A stretch of 64,000 nt of DNA from Nocardia uniformis NBRC 13702 (GCF_001613345.1 NZ_BDCE01000007.1:1-64000), one strand, 5' to 3'; shown: positions 28,869 through 37,449, counted from the first letter of the stretch. Numbers and translations: made by a program. The notes: generated by a model from the letters alone, not told the origin.

Positions 28869-28886
28869 GCGAACATTGGTGTTCGC
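28869..28886. promoter_or_regulatory. Palindromic operator candidate between divergent SDR genes
   Basis: GCGAACA TTGG TGTTCGC has perfect 7-bp arms. It lies 20 bp upstream of ATG 28906, overlapping the likely -35 area, and 118 bp from the divergent GTG 28751. The TetR gene at 29825, in the rightward unit, is the obvious candidate to bind it. Confidence 0.6.
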
Positions 28887-28905
28887 CGAGTGGTACCGTC
28901 TCCGC

Positions 28906-29811
28906 ATGAAGTCCCGCTCGGCCCGCTGGCTGTGCCCCTTCGGCCCGTCCCCCTCGGTGGTCGGCCGCCGGATTCTGGTAACCGGGGCGGCGCGCGGTAT
29001 CGGCGCGGCGCTCGCCCGGCAATTGCACGCCAATGGCGCCCAGGTCGCGCTCCTGGGCATCGAACAGGACCTACTAGCGGAAGTGGCCGCCGACTGCGGT
29101 GACGCACCCTGGCGGTACTGCGATATCGGCGATCCGACGCAGGTGCAGCGGGTGGTGGAATCGCTGGTCGGCGAACTGGGTGGCTTGGATGCCGTGGTCG
29201 CCAATGCCGGTATCGCCCGGCAGCTTCCGATCATCGGCGGTGATCCGGCGGTGCTGGAGGAAACGCTCACCGTCAATGTGCTCGGCGTGTACTACACACT
29301 GCGGGCCGCCGGACCGCATATCAGCCATCCGAATGGCTATGTGCTGCTGGTGTGTTCGTTGGCCGCGGCCATTCACCTGCCCCTGGCGGGGGCCTACAGC
29401 GCCTCCAAGGCCGCCGCCGAGGCGCTCGGCAACACGCTGCGAATCGAATTGCGGCACACCGGAGCCCGGGTCGGCATCGCCTACTTCGCCGAACTCGACA
29501 CCGATATGACCGCCACCGGTTTCGGCACCGAAGCCGCCCGCGCCATTCTCGGCCGCTCCACCGTGTCCGGCGTCGCCCCGCTCGGCCCGGCCATCGACGG
29601 TATGCAGCGCGCCCTGGCTCGCCGATCGCGGCGGGTGGTGTCACCCTATTGGGTGGGTGTGGTGGTCTGGTTCCGCGGCATCGGCCAATGGGCCGTCGAT
29701 ATGGCACTGCGCGGCGGCGTCGGCCCGGGCACCGAGATCGCCCGCACCGAAGTGGTTCCCTTCACCACCGATCAGCCCGCCCGCCCACGCAAACTGAAAC
29801 GCCTCGCCTGA
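28906..29811 (+). CDS. SDR family NAD(P)-dependent oxidoreductase
   Basis: 301 residues. TGAARGIG cofactor motif, ANAG, and YSASKAA with the active Tyr and Lys; the Ser is in LVCSLAAAI. The C-terminal ~80 residues extend beyond the basic SDR fold and include a hydrophobic stretch (VSPYWVGVVVWF), as in membrane-associated SDRs of mycobacteria. The substrate is unknown. TACCGT lies 6 nt before ATG 28906, which suggests a leaderless transcript. A TetR gene follows after 13 bp, so the two form an operon. Confidence 0.88.
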   Translation: MKSRSARWLCPFGPSPSVVGRRILVTGAARGIGAALARQLHANGAQVALLGIEQDLLAEVAADCGDAPWRYCDIGDPTQVQRVVESLVGELGGLDAVVANAGIARQLPIIGGDPAVLEETLTVNVLGVYYTLRAAGPHISHPNGYVLLVCSLAAAIHLPLAGAYSASKAAAEALGNTLRIELRHTGARVGIAYFAELDTDMTATGFGTEAARAILGRSTVSGVAPLGPAIDGMQRALARRSRRVVSPYWVGVVVWFRGIGQWAVDMALRGGVGPGTEIARTEVVPFTTDQPARPRKLKRLA

Positions 29812-29824
29812 CGACGGAGCCCGC

Positions 29825-30475
29825 ATGACCGATTCGGCAGTCACCGCCCGCCTGCCCCGCGGCCGCCACGGCCTCCCCCGCGAGACCGTGGTCCGCGCGC
29901 AGCGGGATCGCATTCTGCTCGCCATGGCCGAGGCGATGGCCGAAAACGGTTATGTCGGAACACCCGTCGCATCCATCATCAAACGCGCCGGAGTGTCCCG
30001 GGAAACCTTCTACGAGCAATTCCGCTCCAAGGAGGACTGTTTCGAGGCCGCCTACGAGCGCGCCGTGGAACTGCTGCTCACCGGGCTGCTCGAAGTCACC
30101 GGCAATGCTCCCGATGACGAATCCCCGCAGCAGCGCATCGCCCGTGTCCTCACCGCCTACCTCGACGGCTTGGCGGCCCATCCCGCCTTCGCCCGCCTCT
30201 TCCTGGTCGAGGTCTACGCCGCCGGAAACGAGGCCATTACCCGCCGCACCACCCTGCAGGACACCTTCGTCGCCATTGTCGCCGATATTCTCGGCGCGGA
30301 AACCGAATCCCAGCGCTTCGCCTGCCAGACCCTGGTGGCCGCGCTCAGCGCCATGGTCACCGCCCGCATCGCCACCGACGACATCGACGGCCTGCGCGAA
30401 CTGCGCGAGCCGCTACTGAACATGATCGGCCGCAGCGGCGACCTGTTCGGCAGCCCGGAGCCCCCCGGCCGCTGA
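29825..30475 (+). CDS. TetR/AcrR family transcriptional regulator
   Basis: 216 residues. The N-terminal helix-turn-helix is clear: RILLAMAEAMAENGYVGTPV, then IIKRAGVSRETFYEQF and RSKEDCF. The C-terminal ligand domain is helical. It is co-transcribed with the SDR gene (13-bp gap) and probably represses the divergent pair through the palindrome at 28869-28886. The ligand is unknown; an acyl-CoA or steroid-like compound would fit the enzymes, as inference. A family A repeat array begins 3 bp after the stop. Confidence 0.93.
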   Translation: MTDSAVTARLPRGRHGLPRETVVRAQRDRILLAMAEAMAENGYVGTPVASIIKRAGVSRETFYEQFRSKEDCFEAAYERAVELLLTGLLEVTGNAPDDESPQQRIARVLTAYLDGLAAHPAFARLFLVEVYAAGNEAITRRTTLQDTFVAIVADILGAETESQRFACQTLVAALSAMVTARIATDDIDGLRELREPLLNMIGRSGDLFGSPEPPGR

Positions 30476-30478
30476 CCT

Positions 30479-30660
30479 CGTCATCCTGACGGGCTCATGG
30501 TCCCTTCGTCATCCTGACGGGCACGTGGACCCTTCGTCATCCCGACGGGCGATGGTCCCTCGTCATCCCGGCGAAAAGCACGCCGGGATGACGGGCTGGA
30601 GTGCGGGGTGACGGGCTGGAGTCGCGCCAGGATGACGGGGCTCAGTCGCCCGGATGACGG
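30479..30660. repeat. Family A repeat array, copy 2
   Basis: Units starting CGTCATCCTGACGGGC recur at 30479, 30507 and 30535, then 30561 (spacing 28, 28, 26). The centre is CGTCATCCCGGCG (30561-30573), a 7-nt loop and CGCCGGGATGACG (30581-30593), a perfect 13-bp stem. After it the units appear in inverted form (GGATGACG near 30632 and 30653). The whole array mirrors about its centre and fills the space between convergent TetR and GDT1 gene ends. Confidence 0.8.
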
Positions 30661-30662
30661 GC

Positions 30663-31394
30663 TCAGTCGTGCAGATCGGCTGCCAGCGGCTGCGGCTCGG
30701 TCGCTGGCTCGGTAGTCCGGTTGCGGCGCAGCGCGAGCAAGACGAGCCCCGCGAGCGCGGGCAGTCCGGCCGCGGCGAGAGCCGTTGCCGGTGTGCTCAA
30801 TTGCGTCACCGTGCCCAAAAGCGTCAGCGCGCCGAAGTAGAGGAACAGTAGGCCGGAGCAGACAGCGAGCGTCCGCTCCGGAATGTGCTTACCCACGGTC
30901 ACGCCGACCGCGATGGCCAGCCCACCGGCCGCCACCATGCCGGCGACCGAGCCGATCCATACAGCCAGCCAGCCGTTGTTGGACGCCAGCGCCATGGTCG
31001 CGAACATGGTGCGGTCGCCGAGTTCGGCCAGCATGAAGGCCGACAGCACCACGAAGAACGCCGATCGGGAGCTGGTCTGCGGGGTAATTGGTTCGGCGTC
31101 GCCGGAATCCGCGGCGGCGCCCCGACGCGGGAGCACCTCGCGCAAGGTCCACAGGCCCACAATGATCAGGATGGCGGCGGCGAACAACGAGATCACCTCG
31201 GTCGGCAGTGCCGCACCGAGGAAGTGTCCGACGCCCACCGCGATGAGATTCACGGCCACGCTGGCGGTGGCGATGGCGCTCAGCACCACCCACCAGCGGT
31301 AGCGCAGCGCGAAGGTCAGCGCCATGAGTTGTGATTTGTCGCCGAGTTCGGCGAGGAACAGCACACCGAAGGTCAGCAATAGTGTGGCGATCAT
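30663..31394 (-). CDS. TMEM165/GDT1 family manganese/calcium transporter
   Basis: 243 residues, six to seven helices. The duplicated signature E-x-G-D-(K/R)-(S/T) is present twice: AELGDKSQL (15-23) and AELGDRTMF (about 121-129), which form the cation path. The central cytoplasmic loop (about 90-110) is acidic and variable. The family exports Mn2+ or Ca2+ in exchange for H+; the yybP-ykoY riboswitch upstream points to manganese. Start ATG 31394. Expression should rise when cellular Mn2+ is high. Confidence 0.95.
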   Translation of the reverse strand: MIATLLLTFGVLFLAELGDKSQLMALTFALRYRWWVVLSAIATASVAVNLIAVGVGHFLGAALPTEVISLFAAAILIIVGLWTLREVLPRRGAAADSGDAEPITPQTSSRSAFFVVLSAFMLAELGDRTMFATMALASNNGWLAVWIGSVAGMVAAGGLAIAVGVTVGKHIPERTLAVCSGLLFLYFGALTLLGTVTQLSTPATALAAAGLPALAGLVLLALRRNRTTEPATEPQPLAADLHD

Positions 31395-31479
31395 CGTTCA
31401 GCTCCCAGGGCTCGGCCTGTCGGCTGAATGGAATGGACGCCTCCAGCCGACACCGCACCGTCAATCCGGATCGGTTGTC

Positions 31480-31585
31480 ATTGGCCGAAGGTCTCGCCCA
31501 CCGAGAGTTTCGGTTCACGCAGCCGGATCCACGCCGGGACCAGTATGTCGACTGCGCGATTGGGGGCTACTCCCCTTCGCTGTCC
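31480..31585 (-). promoter_or_regulatory. yybP-ykoY manganese riboswitch
   Basis: Read leftward, the leader begins CGAAGGGGAGTAGCC (from 31579) and ends GGCGAGACCTTCG (to 31486). CGAAGG (31574-31579) and CCTTCG (31486-31491) form the closing helix. GGGGAGTAGC, an internal GTCGACATACTGG and the GCGAGACCTT end are hallmarks of the class. It lies about 90 nt upstream of the GDT1 start. Mn2+ binding is expected to turn the gene on, at transcription or translation. Confidence 0.88.
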
Positions 31586-31686
31586 GCCACTGTACCCGGG
31601 CAAACCGGACTACGCCAATCCGACACACTCGAAATCGCAATGCGCGCAATAAGTTTGGGCCACCGCCCCAATAGTTTCGGGTGCCC

Positions 31687-32217
31687 TTACGCGGCCAGCA
31701 GCATAGCCAGAACCGCGGTGTCGGGGTCGCTGATCAAATCGACACCCACGCGCGAAACCAGCGAGGTGACGGTGCCGTCGCTATCGGTTTCCACCCAGGC
31801 GGCGCGGTGATCCAGACCCAGGTGCGGCAGTCCCGGGAGTAGTACGCAGCCCGATGCCGCGCCCACGCATTCGGGCAGGGACGGCCGGGTTTCGCGCGGC
31901 GGATGCAACATGATCAAGGCCGACGGCGTACGCGTGGCAAACCTTCCGGGCCGCAACGCCCGTTCGCCCATTACCGGCCCCTCCGCGATGACGAGTCCCA
32001 CCGTCCCGGGCTCTGGATCGTCGGGGAGTTCCTCGCGGGTGCCGAAGACCGTCGAGGTGGGCAGCAGACCCGGCAGGCTGGCCACCCGCACCGCCAGGAC
32101 CAGCAGCTGGGCCCATTCCTTGGTGGAATCCGGCCAGCGGCCGGAGATGAGAAATCCGCGCAGTGCGCCGCTGGCCTGGAACGGCGTCACACCGACTTGG
32201 CCGTCGTTCGTATTCAT
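31687..32217 (-). CDS. Conserved hypothetical protein (Rv3847-like position and size)
   Basis: 176 residues, no membrane helix or signal peptide. Recognisable blocks are GALRGFLISGRWPDSTKEWA, REELPDDPEPGTVGLVIAEG and ALIMLHPPRE. No catalytic motif is evident. M. tuberculosis Rv3847, next to sodA, has nearly the same length from memory; I infer orthology from position only. Start ATG 32217 has GGGAGGCAGTA upstream, a strong ribosome-binding site; the frame upstream to 32430 is not needed. It lies 173 bp beyond the sodA terminator on the same strand. Confidence 0.75.
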   Translation of the reverse strand: MNTNDGQVGVTPFQASGALRGFLISGRWPDSTKEWAQLLVLAVRVASLPGLLPTSTVFGTREELPDDPEPGTVGLVIAEGPVMGERALRPGRFATRTPSALIMLHPPRETRPSLPECVGAASGCVLLPGLPHLGLDHRAAWVETDSDGTVTSLVSRVGVDLISDPDTAVLAMLLAA

Positions 32218-32390
32218 TACTGCCTCCCGAGCTCCCGAAATCGGGGCGGCCCTGCACGTGCTGCCTGGGAATACCAGGTTGTACCCGAACCGAACTGGCA
32301 CACAAGTACCAGAGAGTGCTAGCAGTACGGCGGCTCGACGGGCAACGCGCGACTGGATGGACAGCACAGCTCTGCCGCGGGAATGGCAAA

Positions 32391-32418
32391 GGCCCGCGAA
32401 CCAAGTGGTTCGCGGGCC
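32391..32418. terminator. Terminator after sodA
   Basis: GGCCCGCGAACCA (32391-32403) and TGGTTCGCGGGCC (32406-32418) are perfect reverse complements separated by AG. Read leftward from sodA, a short TTT follows. Confidence 0.85.
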
Positions 32419-32456
32419 CGAAAACCTCACCTATGAGGGCGTGCGCCCCCGCGGCA

Positions 32457-33080
32457 TCAGCCGAAGACGAGTCCCTTGCCCTGCGAGACGGCGCGGGCGA
32501 AGCGGTCCTGCACGTCGGCCCAGTTGACGACGTTCCAGAACGCGGTCACGTAGTCGGCCTTGACGTTCTTGTACTGCAGGTAGAAGGCGTGCTCCCACAT
32601 ATCGACCTGCAGCAGCGGGATGATGCCCAGCGGCACATTGGCCTGCTGGTCGTACAGCTGGAAGGTCAGCAGCTTCTGGCCGAGGGTGTCGTAACCCAGG
32701 ACGGCCCAACCGGAACCCTGCAGACCATTGGCGGCCGCGGTGAACTGCCCGCGGAACTTGTCGAACGACCCGAACTGGTCGTCAATCGCGGCGGCCAGCT
32801 CGCCGACCGGCTTGTCGCCGCCGTTCGGGGAGAGGTTCTTCCACCAGATGGAGTGGTTGGCGTGTCCACCGAGGTGGAACGCCAGATTCTTCTCGTTCAG
32901 GAAGATGGAGGCGTGATCGCCGGACTCACGAGCCGCTTCCAGCTTCTCCAGAGCGGCATTCGCGCCCGCGACGTACGCGGCGTGGTGCTTGGTGTGGTGG
33001 ATCTCGTTGATCTGCCCGGAGATGTGCGGCTCCAGGGCGCTGTAGTCGTATTCCAGTTCTGGCAGCGTGTAAACAGCCAC
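32457..33080 (-). CDS. sodA: Superoxide dismutase (Fe/Mn family, probably Mn)
   Basis: 207 residues, the same length as M. tuberculosis SodA. Metal ligands are H28, H76, D160 and H164 ([13 protein letters not shown]). Residue 145 is Gln (YDQQANVP), whereas the M. tuberculosis iron enzyme has His there and manganese enzymes such as that of M. smegmatis have Gln, so Mn is the likely metal. It lacks a classical signal peptide, like mycobacterial SodA that is exported anyway. It lies 1 kb from the Mn riboswitch and transporter. Start ATG 33080. Confidence 0.97.
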   Translation of the reverse strand: MAVYTLPELEYDYSALEPHISGQINEIHHTKHHAAYVAGANAALEKLEAARESGDHASIFLNEKNLAFHLGGHANHSIWWKNLSPNGGDKPVGELAAAIDDQFGSFDKFRGQFTAAANGLQGSGWAVLGYDTLGQKLLTFQLYDQQANVPLGIIPLLQVDMWEHAFYLQYKNVKADYVTAFWNVVNWADVQDRFARAVSQGKGLVFG

Positions 33081-33193
33081 GATGTCCCTTCCTCAGTGTC
33101 GGGGCTGGTGTGCCCTCGCAAAAACTATCGAATGCACCCAACCATCATTCGTACACCCGCTCGGTTGCAACCTGGGGCGCTCCCCCCGGCATT

Positions 33194-33330
33194 CCCGTCT
33201 CCCCGAATATTTAGCGCCCGGCGGAGAGCCGTTGACAGTCGTGCACGCGTGCCGGCGGTTGGGTGCCGAGCCGATTTTGGGTGTCCCCGGCGAGTTACCC
33301 CGATTCTTACGAGATCAGTCGTTGCGTTTC
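33194..33330 (+). repeat. Family B dispersed repeat, copy 1
   Basis: A ~137-bp element with conserved blocks CCGAATATTTAGCGCCCG, GTTGACAGTCGTGCACGCG, GGTTGGGTGCCGAG and GAGTTACCCCGATTCTTACG. It lies between sodA and msrA. Copy 2 (34049) is in the same orientation and copy 3 (51253) is inverted; overall similarity is about 85 percent by eye. Confidence 0.85.
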
Positions 33331-33384
33331 CATGACCGATTCCTGGGGCTGTCGGACCGGTACTCACCCGCCTAGCATCTACCT

Positions 33385-34080
33385 ATGTCGTGGTACGACG
33401 AACTCGTAGGGCGGGTGCGACTCCCGCAGCCGGTCATGGTGACGCCGGAGCAAGCGCTGGCCGGGCGGTCGGAACCGCTGGTGGTGCCGGAGAAACACTA
33501 TGTCAGCGGGCACCCGCTCCGGCCGCCTTTCCCGGAAGGTATGCGGCTCGCGGTCGTCGGGATGGGCTGCTTCTGGGGTGCGGAGCAGGGGTACTGGCAG
33601 CTCGACGGTGTGTACAGCACCGCCGTCGGATACGCCGGGGGATACACCCCGAACCCCAGCTACGAGGAGACGTGCAGCGGGCGAACCGGCCACACCGAGG
33701 CCGTACTGGTGGTATTCGACCCCGAGGTCATCGACTACGGCCGAATCCTGAAGCAGTTCTGGGAGAACCACGATCCGACGCAGGGCATGCGGCAGGGCAA
33801 TGACCGCGGCTCCCAATACCGTTCTGCCATCCTGACTCTCGACGACGGACAGGCCGAACTCGCGCACGAGACGGCGAGCGCCTACCAGAAACGATTGACC
33901 GAGGCCGGATTCGGGGCCATCACCACCGAGATCACCCCGCTGCCAGACCCTTCCGCCTTCTACTACGCGGAGGGCTACCACCAGCAGTACCTGGCCAAGA
34001 ACCCCGGCGGATACTGCCCAGACCACGCCACCGGCGTCAGCTGCCTCCCCCGCCTCCCCGGGACTTCAGCGCCCGGCTGA
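33385..34080 (+). CDS. msrA: Peptide-methionine (S)-S-oxide reductase
   Basis: 231 residues. The catalytic motif GMGCFWGAE holds Cys62, with [22 protein letters not shown] following. Recycling Cys residues C211 and C220 are at the C-terminus ([11 protein letters not shown]). It repairs oxidised methionine using thioredoxin. The last ten residues (222-231, [10 protein letters not shown]) and the stop codon are encoded by family B repeat copy 2, so the natural C-terminus has been extended or replaced. TAGCAT lies 6 nt before ATG 33385, suggesting a leaderless mRNA. Copy 1 of the same repeat lies just upstream. Confidence 0.96.
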   Translation: MSWYDELVGRVRLPQPVMVTPEQALAGRSEPLVVPEKHYVSGHPLRPPFPEGMRLAVVGMGCFWGAEQGYWQLDGVYSTAVGYAGGYTPNPSYEETCSGRTGHTEAVLVVFDPEVIDYGRILKQFWENHDPTQGMRQGNDRGSQYRSAILTLDDGQAELAHETASAYQKRLTEAGFGAITTEITPLPDPSAFYYAEGYHQQYLAKNPGGYCPDHATGVSCLPRLPGTSAPG

Positions 34081-34180
34081 GGGTCGCTGACCGTTGTGCA
34101 CGCGTGCCAGCGGTTTGGGTGCCGAGCCGATTTCGGGCGTACCCGATGAGTTACCCCGATCCTTACGAGATCAGTTGTCG
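34049..34180 (+). repeat. Family B dispersed repeat, copy 2 (overlaps msrA 3' end)
   Basis: It aligns with copy 1 from CCCGCCTCCCCG through TTCAGCGCCCGGCTGAG, GTGCACGCGTGCC and GAGTTACCCCGATCCTTACG. Its TGA within GCCCGGCTGAGG is the msrA stop codon. It is directly oriented with copy 1, so msrA sits between two direct repeats about 855 bp apart. Confidence 0.85.
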
Positions 34181-34182
34181 CC

Positions 34183-34224
34183 GAGTGGTCCCCGGCAGCT
34201 CGACCGAGCTGCCGGGGACCACTC
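34183..34224. terminator. 19-bp perfect hairpin, bidirectional terminator
   Basis: Bases 34183-34201 (GAGTGGTCCCCGGCAGCTC) and 34206-34224 are exact reverse complements around GACC. It lies between the convergent msrA and 34242 genes and begins directly after the family B repeat. Confidence 0.9.
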
Positions 34225-34241
34225 AGCGCTTGGTTGCGACC

Positions 34242-34853
34242 CTAGAGCGGCGGGACGATATCCGGGCGCATGGTGCGGGGATCGCACCTGTTGTGCGCCT
34301 CCCACCAGCGCACGCCGCCCGCGATGAAGTCGGGGACGGGGATCTCGCAGCCGTGGTTGTCCTGAATGCTGACCTGCTCGAACCAGATTCGGATATCGAG
34401 TTCACGCGGGTCGACGCCCTCCTCCTGGGAGAACTCCAGGACGTGCGTCGGTGGGCGATCGCTGATGGTGGTGTCGAAGCTGAGTAGATCGCGCCACAGC
34501 GCCCAGCTGCTGTCGTCGAGATCGAAGAATTCCCAACCGTGCAGTGCGGCACCGCCGAAGCTGCGTACGGCGTCACCCAGGTTGTCGAGGGTGAGTGGGA
34601 GAATCTCCGGCTCCAGGGCGTCCCACTGCACGCGGCGGAACGACGTGGCGACCCGGCTGACGCCGGAGAGGGTGAGGAAGACATCGCAGTCGGCGGGCGG
34701 TGGCCCGTCGATCGGCAGTGTCAGTACATCGAGTTCCAGCTTTAGCTGCGCGTTTGCGGGTTCGACCTGCATGCCGAGGCAGGTCGCCTCCGACAAGGCG
34801 GTATTGAGTCCGGTGGTGTCCAGTCCGTCGAGTAGCCCCCTGCTCGTGTTCAT
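34242..34853 (-). CDS. Hypothetical protein
   Basis: 203 residues with no signal peptide, membrane helix or Cys motif. It is acidic and Trp-rich in the second half ([20 protein letters not shown], then [19 protein letters not shown] and [16 protein letters not shown]). It has the look of a globular protein, perhaps an immunity or YxiJ-like stand-alone fold, but I recognise no family. Start ATG 34853. It is isolated between a strong terminator and the divergent rhodanese unit. Confidence 0.7.
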   Translation of the reverse strand: MNTSRGLLDGLDTTGLNTALSEATCLGMQVEPANAQLKLELDVLTLPIDGPPPADCDVFLTLSGVSRVATSFRRVQWDALEPEILPLTLDNLGDAVRSFGGAALHGWEFFDLDDSSWALWRDLLSFDTTISDRPPTHVLEFSQEEGVDPRELDIRIWFEQVSIQDNHGCEIPVPDFIAGGVRWWEAHNRCDPRTMRPDIVPPL

Positions 34854-35120
34854 AGCGTCAGGCTACCGAGAATGCCTGCTCGAACCAGGGATTTTGAGGG
34901 AACCGATCAAGCGGGCGGCGCGTCCAAATAGATGTCCGGCCGGTTGCTCCGGCATGTGGAGGGGATTTACCGGGGCGGCCGGCCGGACAATTGAGACAGG
35001 TCTCAACCTGTGGATCAGGTTGTGGATTATGTGGATAACCCGCCCGCTCGGGGCCGGTACCGGACGCCCGAGCGGAATGGAACTGCCCGACCGCCGCATG
35101 CCCGTGGCAGGATCGACAGT

Positions 35121-35495
35121 GTGACAAGTCCGGACATCCCCTCGGTATCGATCGACGCGGTGCCCGCGCAATTCGATGACGCGCAGCCGCGGGCGGCGAC
35201 CGGCGCCGTGCCCGGCGTGCTGCTCGACGTCCGCGAGGACGACGAATGGCAGCTCGGACACGCACCCGGAGCCATTCACATCCCCATGGTCGATGTGCCC
35301 GCCCGGATCGACGAACTCGACTACGACACCCAGATCTACGTCGTCTGCCGCCAGGGTGGACGGTCCATTCAGGTGGTGAAGTACCTCGAGCACGTCGGCT
35401 TCGAGGCCGTGAACGTGGCCGGCGGGATGGTGGCGTGGCAGCAGGCCGGGCGACCGCTTGCCGCCGCGGGTGACCACCAGGCGAAGATCTACTGA
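35121..35495 (+). CDS. Single-domain rhodanese-like protein
   Basis: 124 residues. LLDVREDDEWQLGHAPGAIH is the standard first motif and VCRQGGRS carries the catalytic Cys, a six-residue active-site loop of the sulphurtransferase type. It moves sulphane sulphur; the acceptor is unknown. Start GTG 35121: CAGGAT lies 7 nt upstream, and the upstream frame is non-coding in character. The DUF4328 gene starts 16 bp after its stop and glpQ follows, so the three may share a transcript. Confidence 0.92.
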   Translation: MTSPDIPSVSIDAVPAQFDDAQPRAATGAVPGVLLDVREDDEWQLGHAPGAIHIPMVDVPARIDELDYDTQIYVVCRQGGRSIQVVKYLEHVGFEAVNVAGGMVAWQQAGRPLAAAGDHQAKIY

Positions 35496-35511
35496 TGAAC
35501 GGGGGAGACCG

Positions 35512-36624
35512 GTGAGTGTGCCGTCCCGGCCGCGATCGGATACGCGATCGCCGGTGGTGCAGCCCTGTGCCCGCTGCGGCGCGCGCTGGACCGTGCAGGG
35601 CACCCCGCTGCACTGGTGCCCGCGTTGCCGCGGGGTGCTGCTCTCACCCGCGCCGATCGACTCCCCAGCCGGACGGCGCAATTACCGGTGGGTGGCTCGA
35701 CCGCCCGGCCGCAAGAACCGTCCCGCGCAGGCCGCGCGGCGGCCGGTTTCCTGGTCGACGCCGCGCTATCCGCAGATTCCGCGCTGGGGACTACACGAAA
35801 TGCCCCCGCGCGATGCCACCGCGCAATCAGGACGGCTCGAACGGCTGTCCGCCCACGTCCCGCTACTGCTGACCCTGACCGCGGGCATCTTCATCGCCGC
35901 CGGTCTCGCCGAATTCGGGCGCTACGCCATCCTGCTGCGCAATCGCACCCGGCTCATCGAACCCTGGCTGCTGACGACCTCCGATGTCACGGTGTACTTC
36001 ACCGCCCTGCTCGCCCTGGTATCGGCGCTGATCACGGCCGTCGCGGTGGTGGGTCGGCTGATCGAGGTCCGGCGCGCGGCGTATACCGCTGCCGGGAAAC
36101 GAGATCCGCGTTCGCCGACCACGCTGGCGCTGGGTTGTCTGGTGCCGGGCGCGAATCTGCTGTGGCCGGGCGTCTTCCTGACCGAGGTGGTGCGGGTGCG
36201 GCAGGATCCGCGTCTGCTGAAGCCGGTTCGAATCTGGTGGGGCGTCTGGATTTTCAACGCCTTCATGGTGGTCGGTGCGCTGCTGTGGCGGATTCCGGGC
36301 ACGCTGCAGGCCCAGGCCGACGGGGTGCTGTGGACCGCCGTCGCCGATCTGGTCGCCGCCGCCGTCGCCGTGCTCACGCTGTGGGTGGTGCGCGGTGGTG
36401 CGGGTCTGGATCTGCGTGGACGCCCGCATTCGATCAAGCGGTGGACCATCGCGACCACACCGGCCGAACCCGTGATCGAACCCGTCCGCCCGTGTGGATC
36501 CGCCGAACGCGCGCCGCTGGCTGCCGTCGGGAATGATGAGTCAGACGAAACCGACAAGGCGGGTGAGCTCGAAAATCCGGTCGGGACGCCGGAATCCGAG
36601 CAAGAGGAGGTAATGGCGAAGTGA
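35512..36624 (+). CDS. DUF4328 membrane protein with N-terminal zinc ribbon
   Basis: 370 residues. The N-terminus has two CxxC pairs (CARCGARW and WCPRCRG, about 20-45), a zinc ribbon. Five or six membrane helices (about 120-305) carry the DUF4328 pattern, including GCLVPGANLLWPGVFLTEV, which places it in that family. The C-terminal tail is charged and low-complexity. Function unknown. Start GTG 35512 has GGGGGAGACC upstream. The stop overlaps glpQ by GTGA, so the two are coupled. Confidence 0.85.
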   Translation: MSVPSRPRSDTRSPVVQPCARCGARWTVQGTPLHWCPRCRGVLLSPAPIDSPAGRRNYRWVARPPGRKNRPAQAARRPVSWSTPRYPQIPRWGLHEMPPRDATAQSGRLERLSAHVPLLLTLTAGIFIAAGLAEFGRYAILLRNRTRLIEPWLLTTSDVTVYFTALLALVSALITAVAVVGRLIEVRRAAYTAAGKRDPRSPTTLALGCLVPGANLLWPGVFLTEVVRVRQDPRLLKPVRIWWGVWIFNAFMVVGALLWRIPGTLQAQADGVLWTAVADLVAAAVAVLTLWVVRGGAGLDLRGRPHSIKRWTIATTPAEPVIEPVRPCGSAERAPLAAVGNDESDETDKAGELENPVGTPESEQEEVMAK

Positions 36625-37388
36625 GCCAGGCCAGTCGTGCGCCGTTCGTGGTCGCGCATCGGGGCGCCTCGGCGGCGCGACCCGAACACACCCTCGCCGC
36701 GTACGAACTAGCACTGCGGGAAGGCGCGGACGGCGTCGAATGCGATGTGCGCCTGACCAAGGACGGCCACCTGGTGTGCGTGCACGACCGCACGGTCGAC
36801 CGCACCTCCTCCGGCACCGGCGCGGTCAGCGAAATGACCCTCGCCGAACTCGAAGCGCTCGACTACGGGGCCGATGGCGAACCCGCCGGACTGCTCACCC
36901 TGGCCCAACTCATCGAGCTGGTGCTGGACTGGAAGAGCCGCCCCACCAAACTTTTCATCGAAACCAAGCACCCCGTCCGGTACGGCGCGCTGGTCGAAAC
37001 CACGCTGCTGACCGAACTGCAGCGCTACGGCATCGCCGCCCCCGCCTCGGCCGACCATTCCCGCGCCGTGGTGATGTCCTTCGCCGCCACCGCGGTCTGG
37101 CGCATCCGCCGCGCCGCGCCGCTGCTTCCCACCGTGTTGCTCGGCGAATCGTCGCTGTACCTCTCGGGCGGCGCGGCCACCACCGTCGGCGCCACCGCCG
37201 TCGGCCCTTCCGTCCGGACCCTGCGCGAACATCCGGACCTGGTCGACAAGGCCGCCGCCGCGGGCCGCGCCACCTACTGCTGGACCGTCGACGATCCCGA
37301 TGACATTCGCCTCTGCGCCGATCTCGGCGTCAGCTGGATCGCCACCAACCACCCCGGCCGCACGAAATCCCTACTCGCGGCGGCCTGA
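36621..37388 (+). CDS. glpQ: Glycerophosphodiester phosphodiesterase
   Basis: 255 residues. The GDPD signature is complete: VAHRGASAARPEHT, then DGVECDVRLTKDGHLVCVHD with catalytic Glu, Asp and His, and FIETKHP. It hydrolyses glycerophosphodiesters to sn-glycerol-3-phosphate and an alcohol with a divalent metal. There is no signal peptide, so it acts in the cytoplasm, like M. tuberculosis GlpQ1 (Rv3842c), whose neighbourhood this resembles. Start GTG 36621 overlaps the upstream stop. Confidence 0.94.
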   Translation: MSQASRAPFVVAHRGASAARPEHTLAAYELALREGADGVECDVRLTKDGHLVCVHDRTVDRTSSGTGAVSEMTLAELEALDYGADGEPAGLLTLAQLIELVLDWKSRPTKLFIETKHPVRYGALVETTLLTELQRYGIAAPASADHSRAVVMSFAATAVWRIRRAAPLLPTVLLGESSLYLSGGAATTVGATAVGPSVRTLREHPDLVDKAAAAGRATYCWTVDDPDDIRLCADLGVSWIATNHPGRTKSLLAAA

Positions 37389-37449
37389 TCGCGCATCGGG
37401 GGTGCACGACCGGCCGCGGCGACTGGCACAACCGAGTGGGGGATTCGAT

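Noticed and set aside
28869..28886. LexA/SOS box
   Set aside because: GAAC and GTTC are separated by 6 bp here; the actinobacterial SOS box needs 4. Kept instead as a TetR-type operator candidate.
31331..31810. 159-codon plus-strand frame
   Set aside because: Covers the riboswitch and the end of the 31687 gene antisense; no ribosome-binding site or domain.
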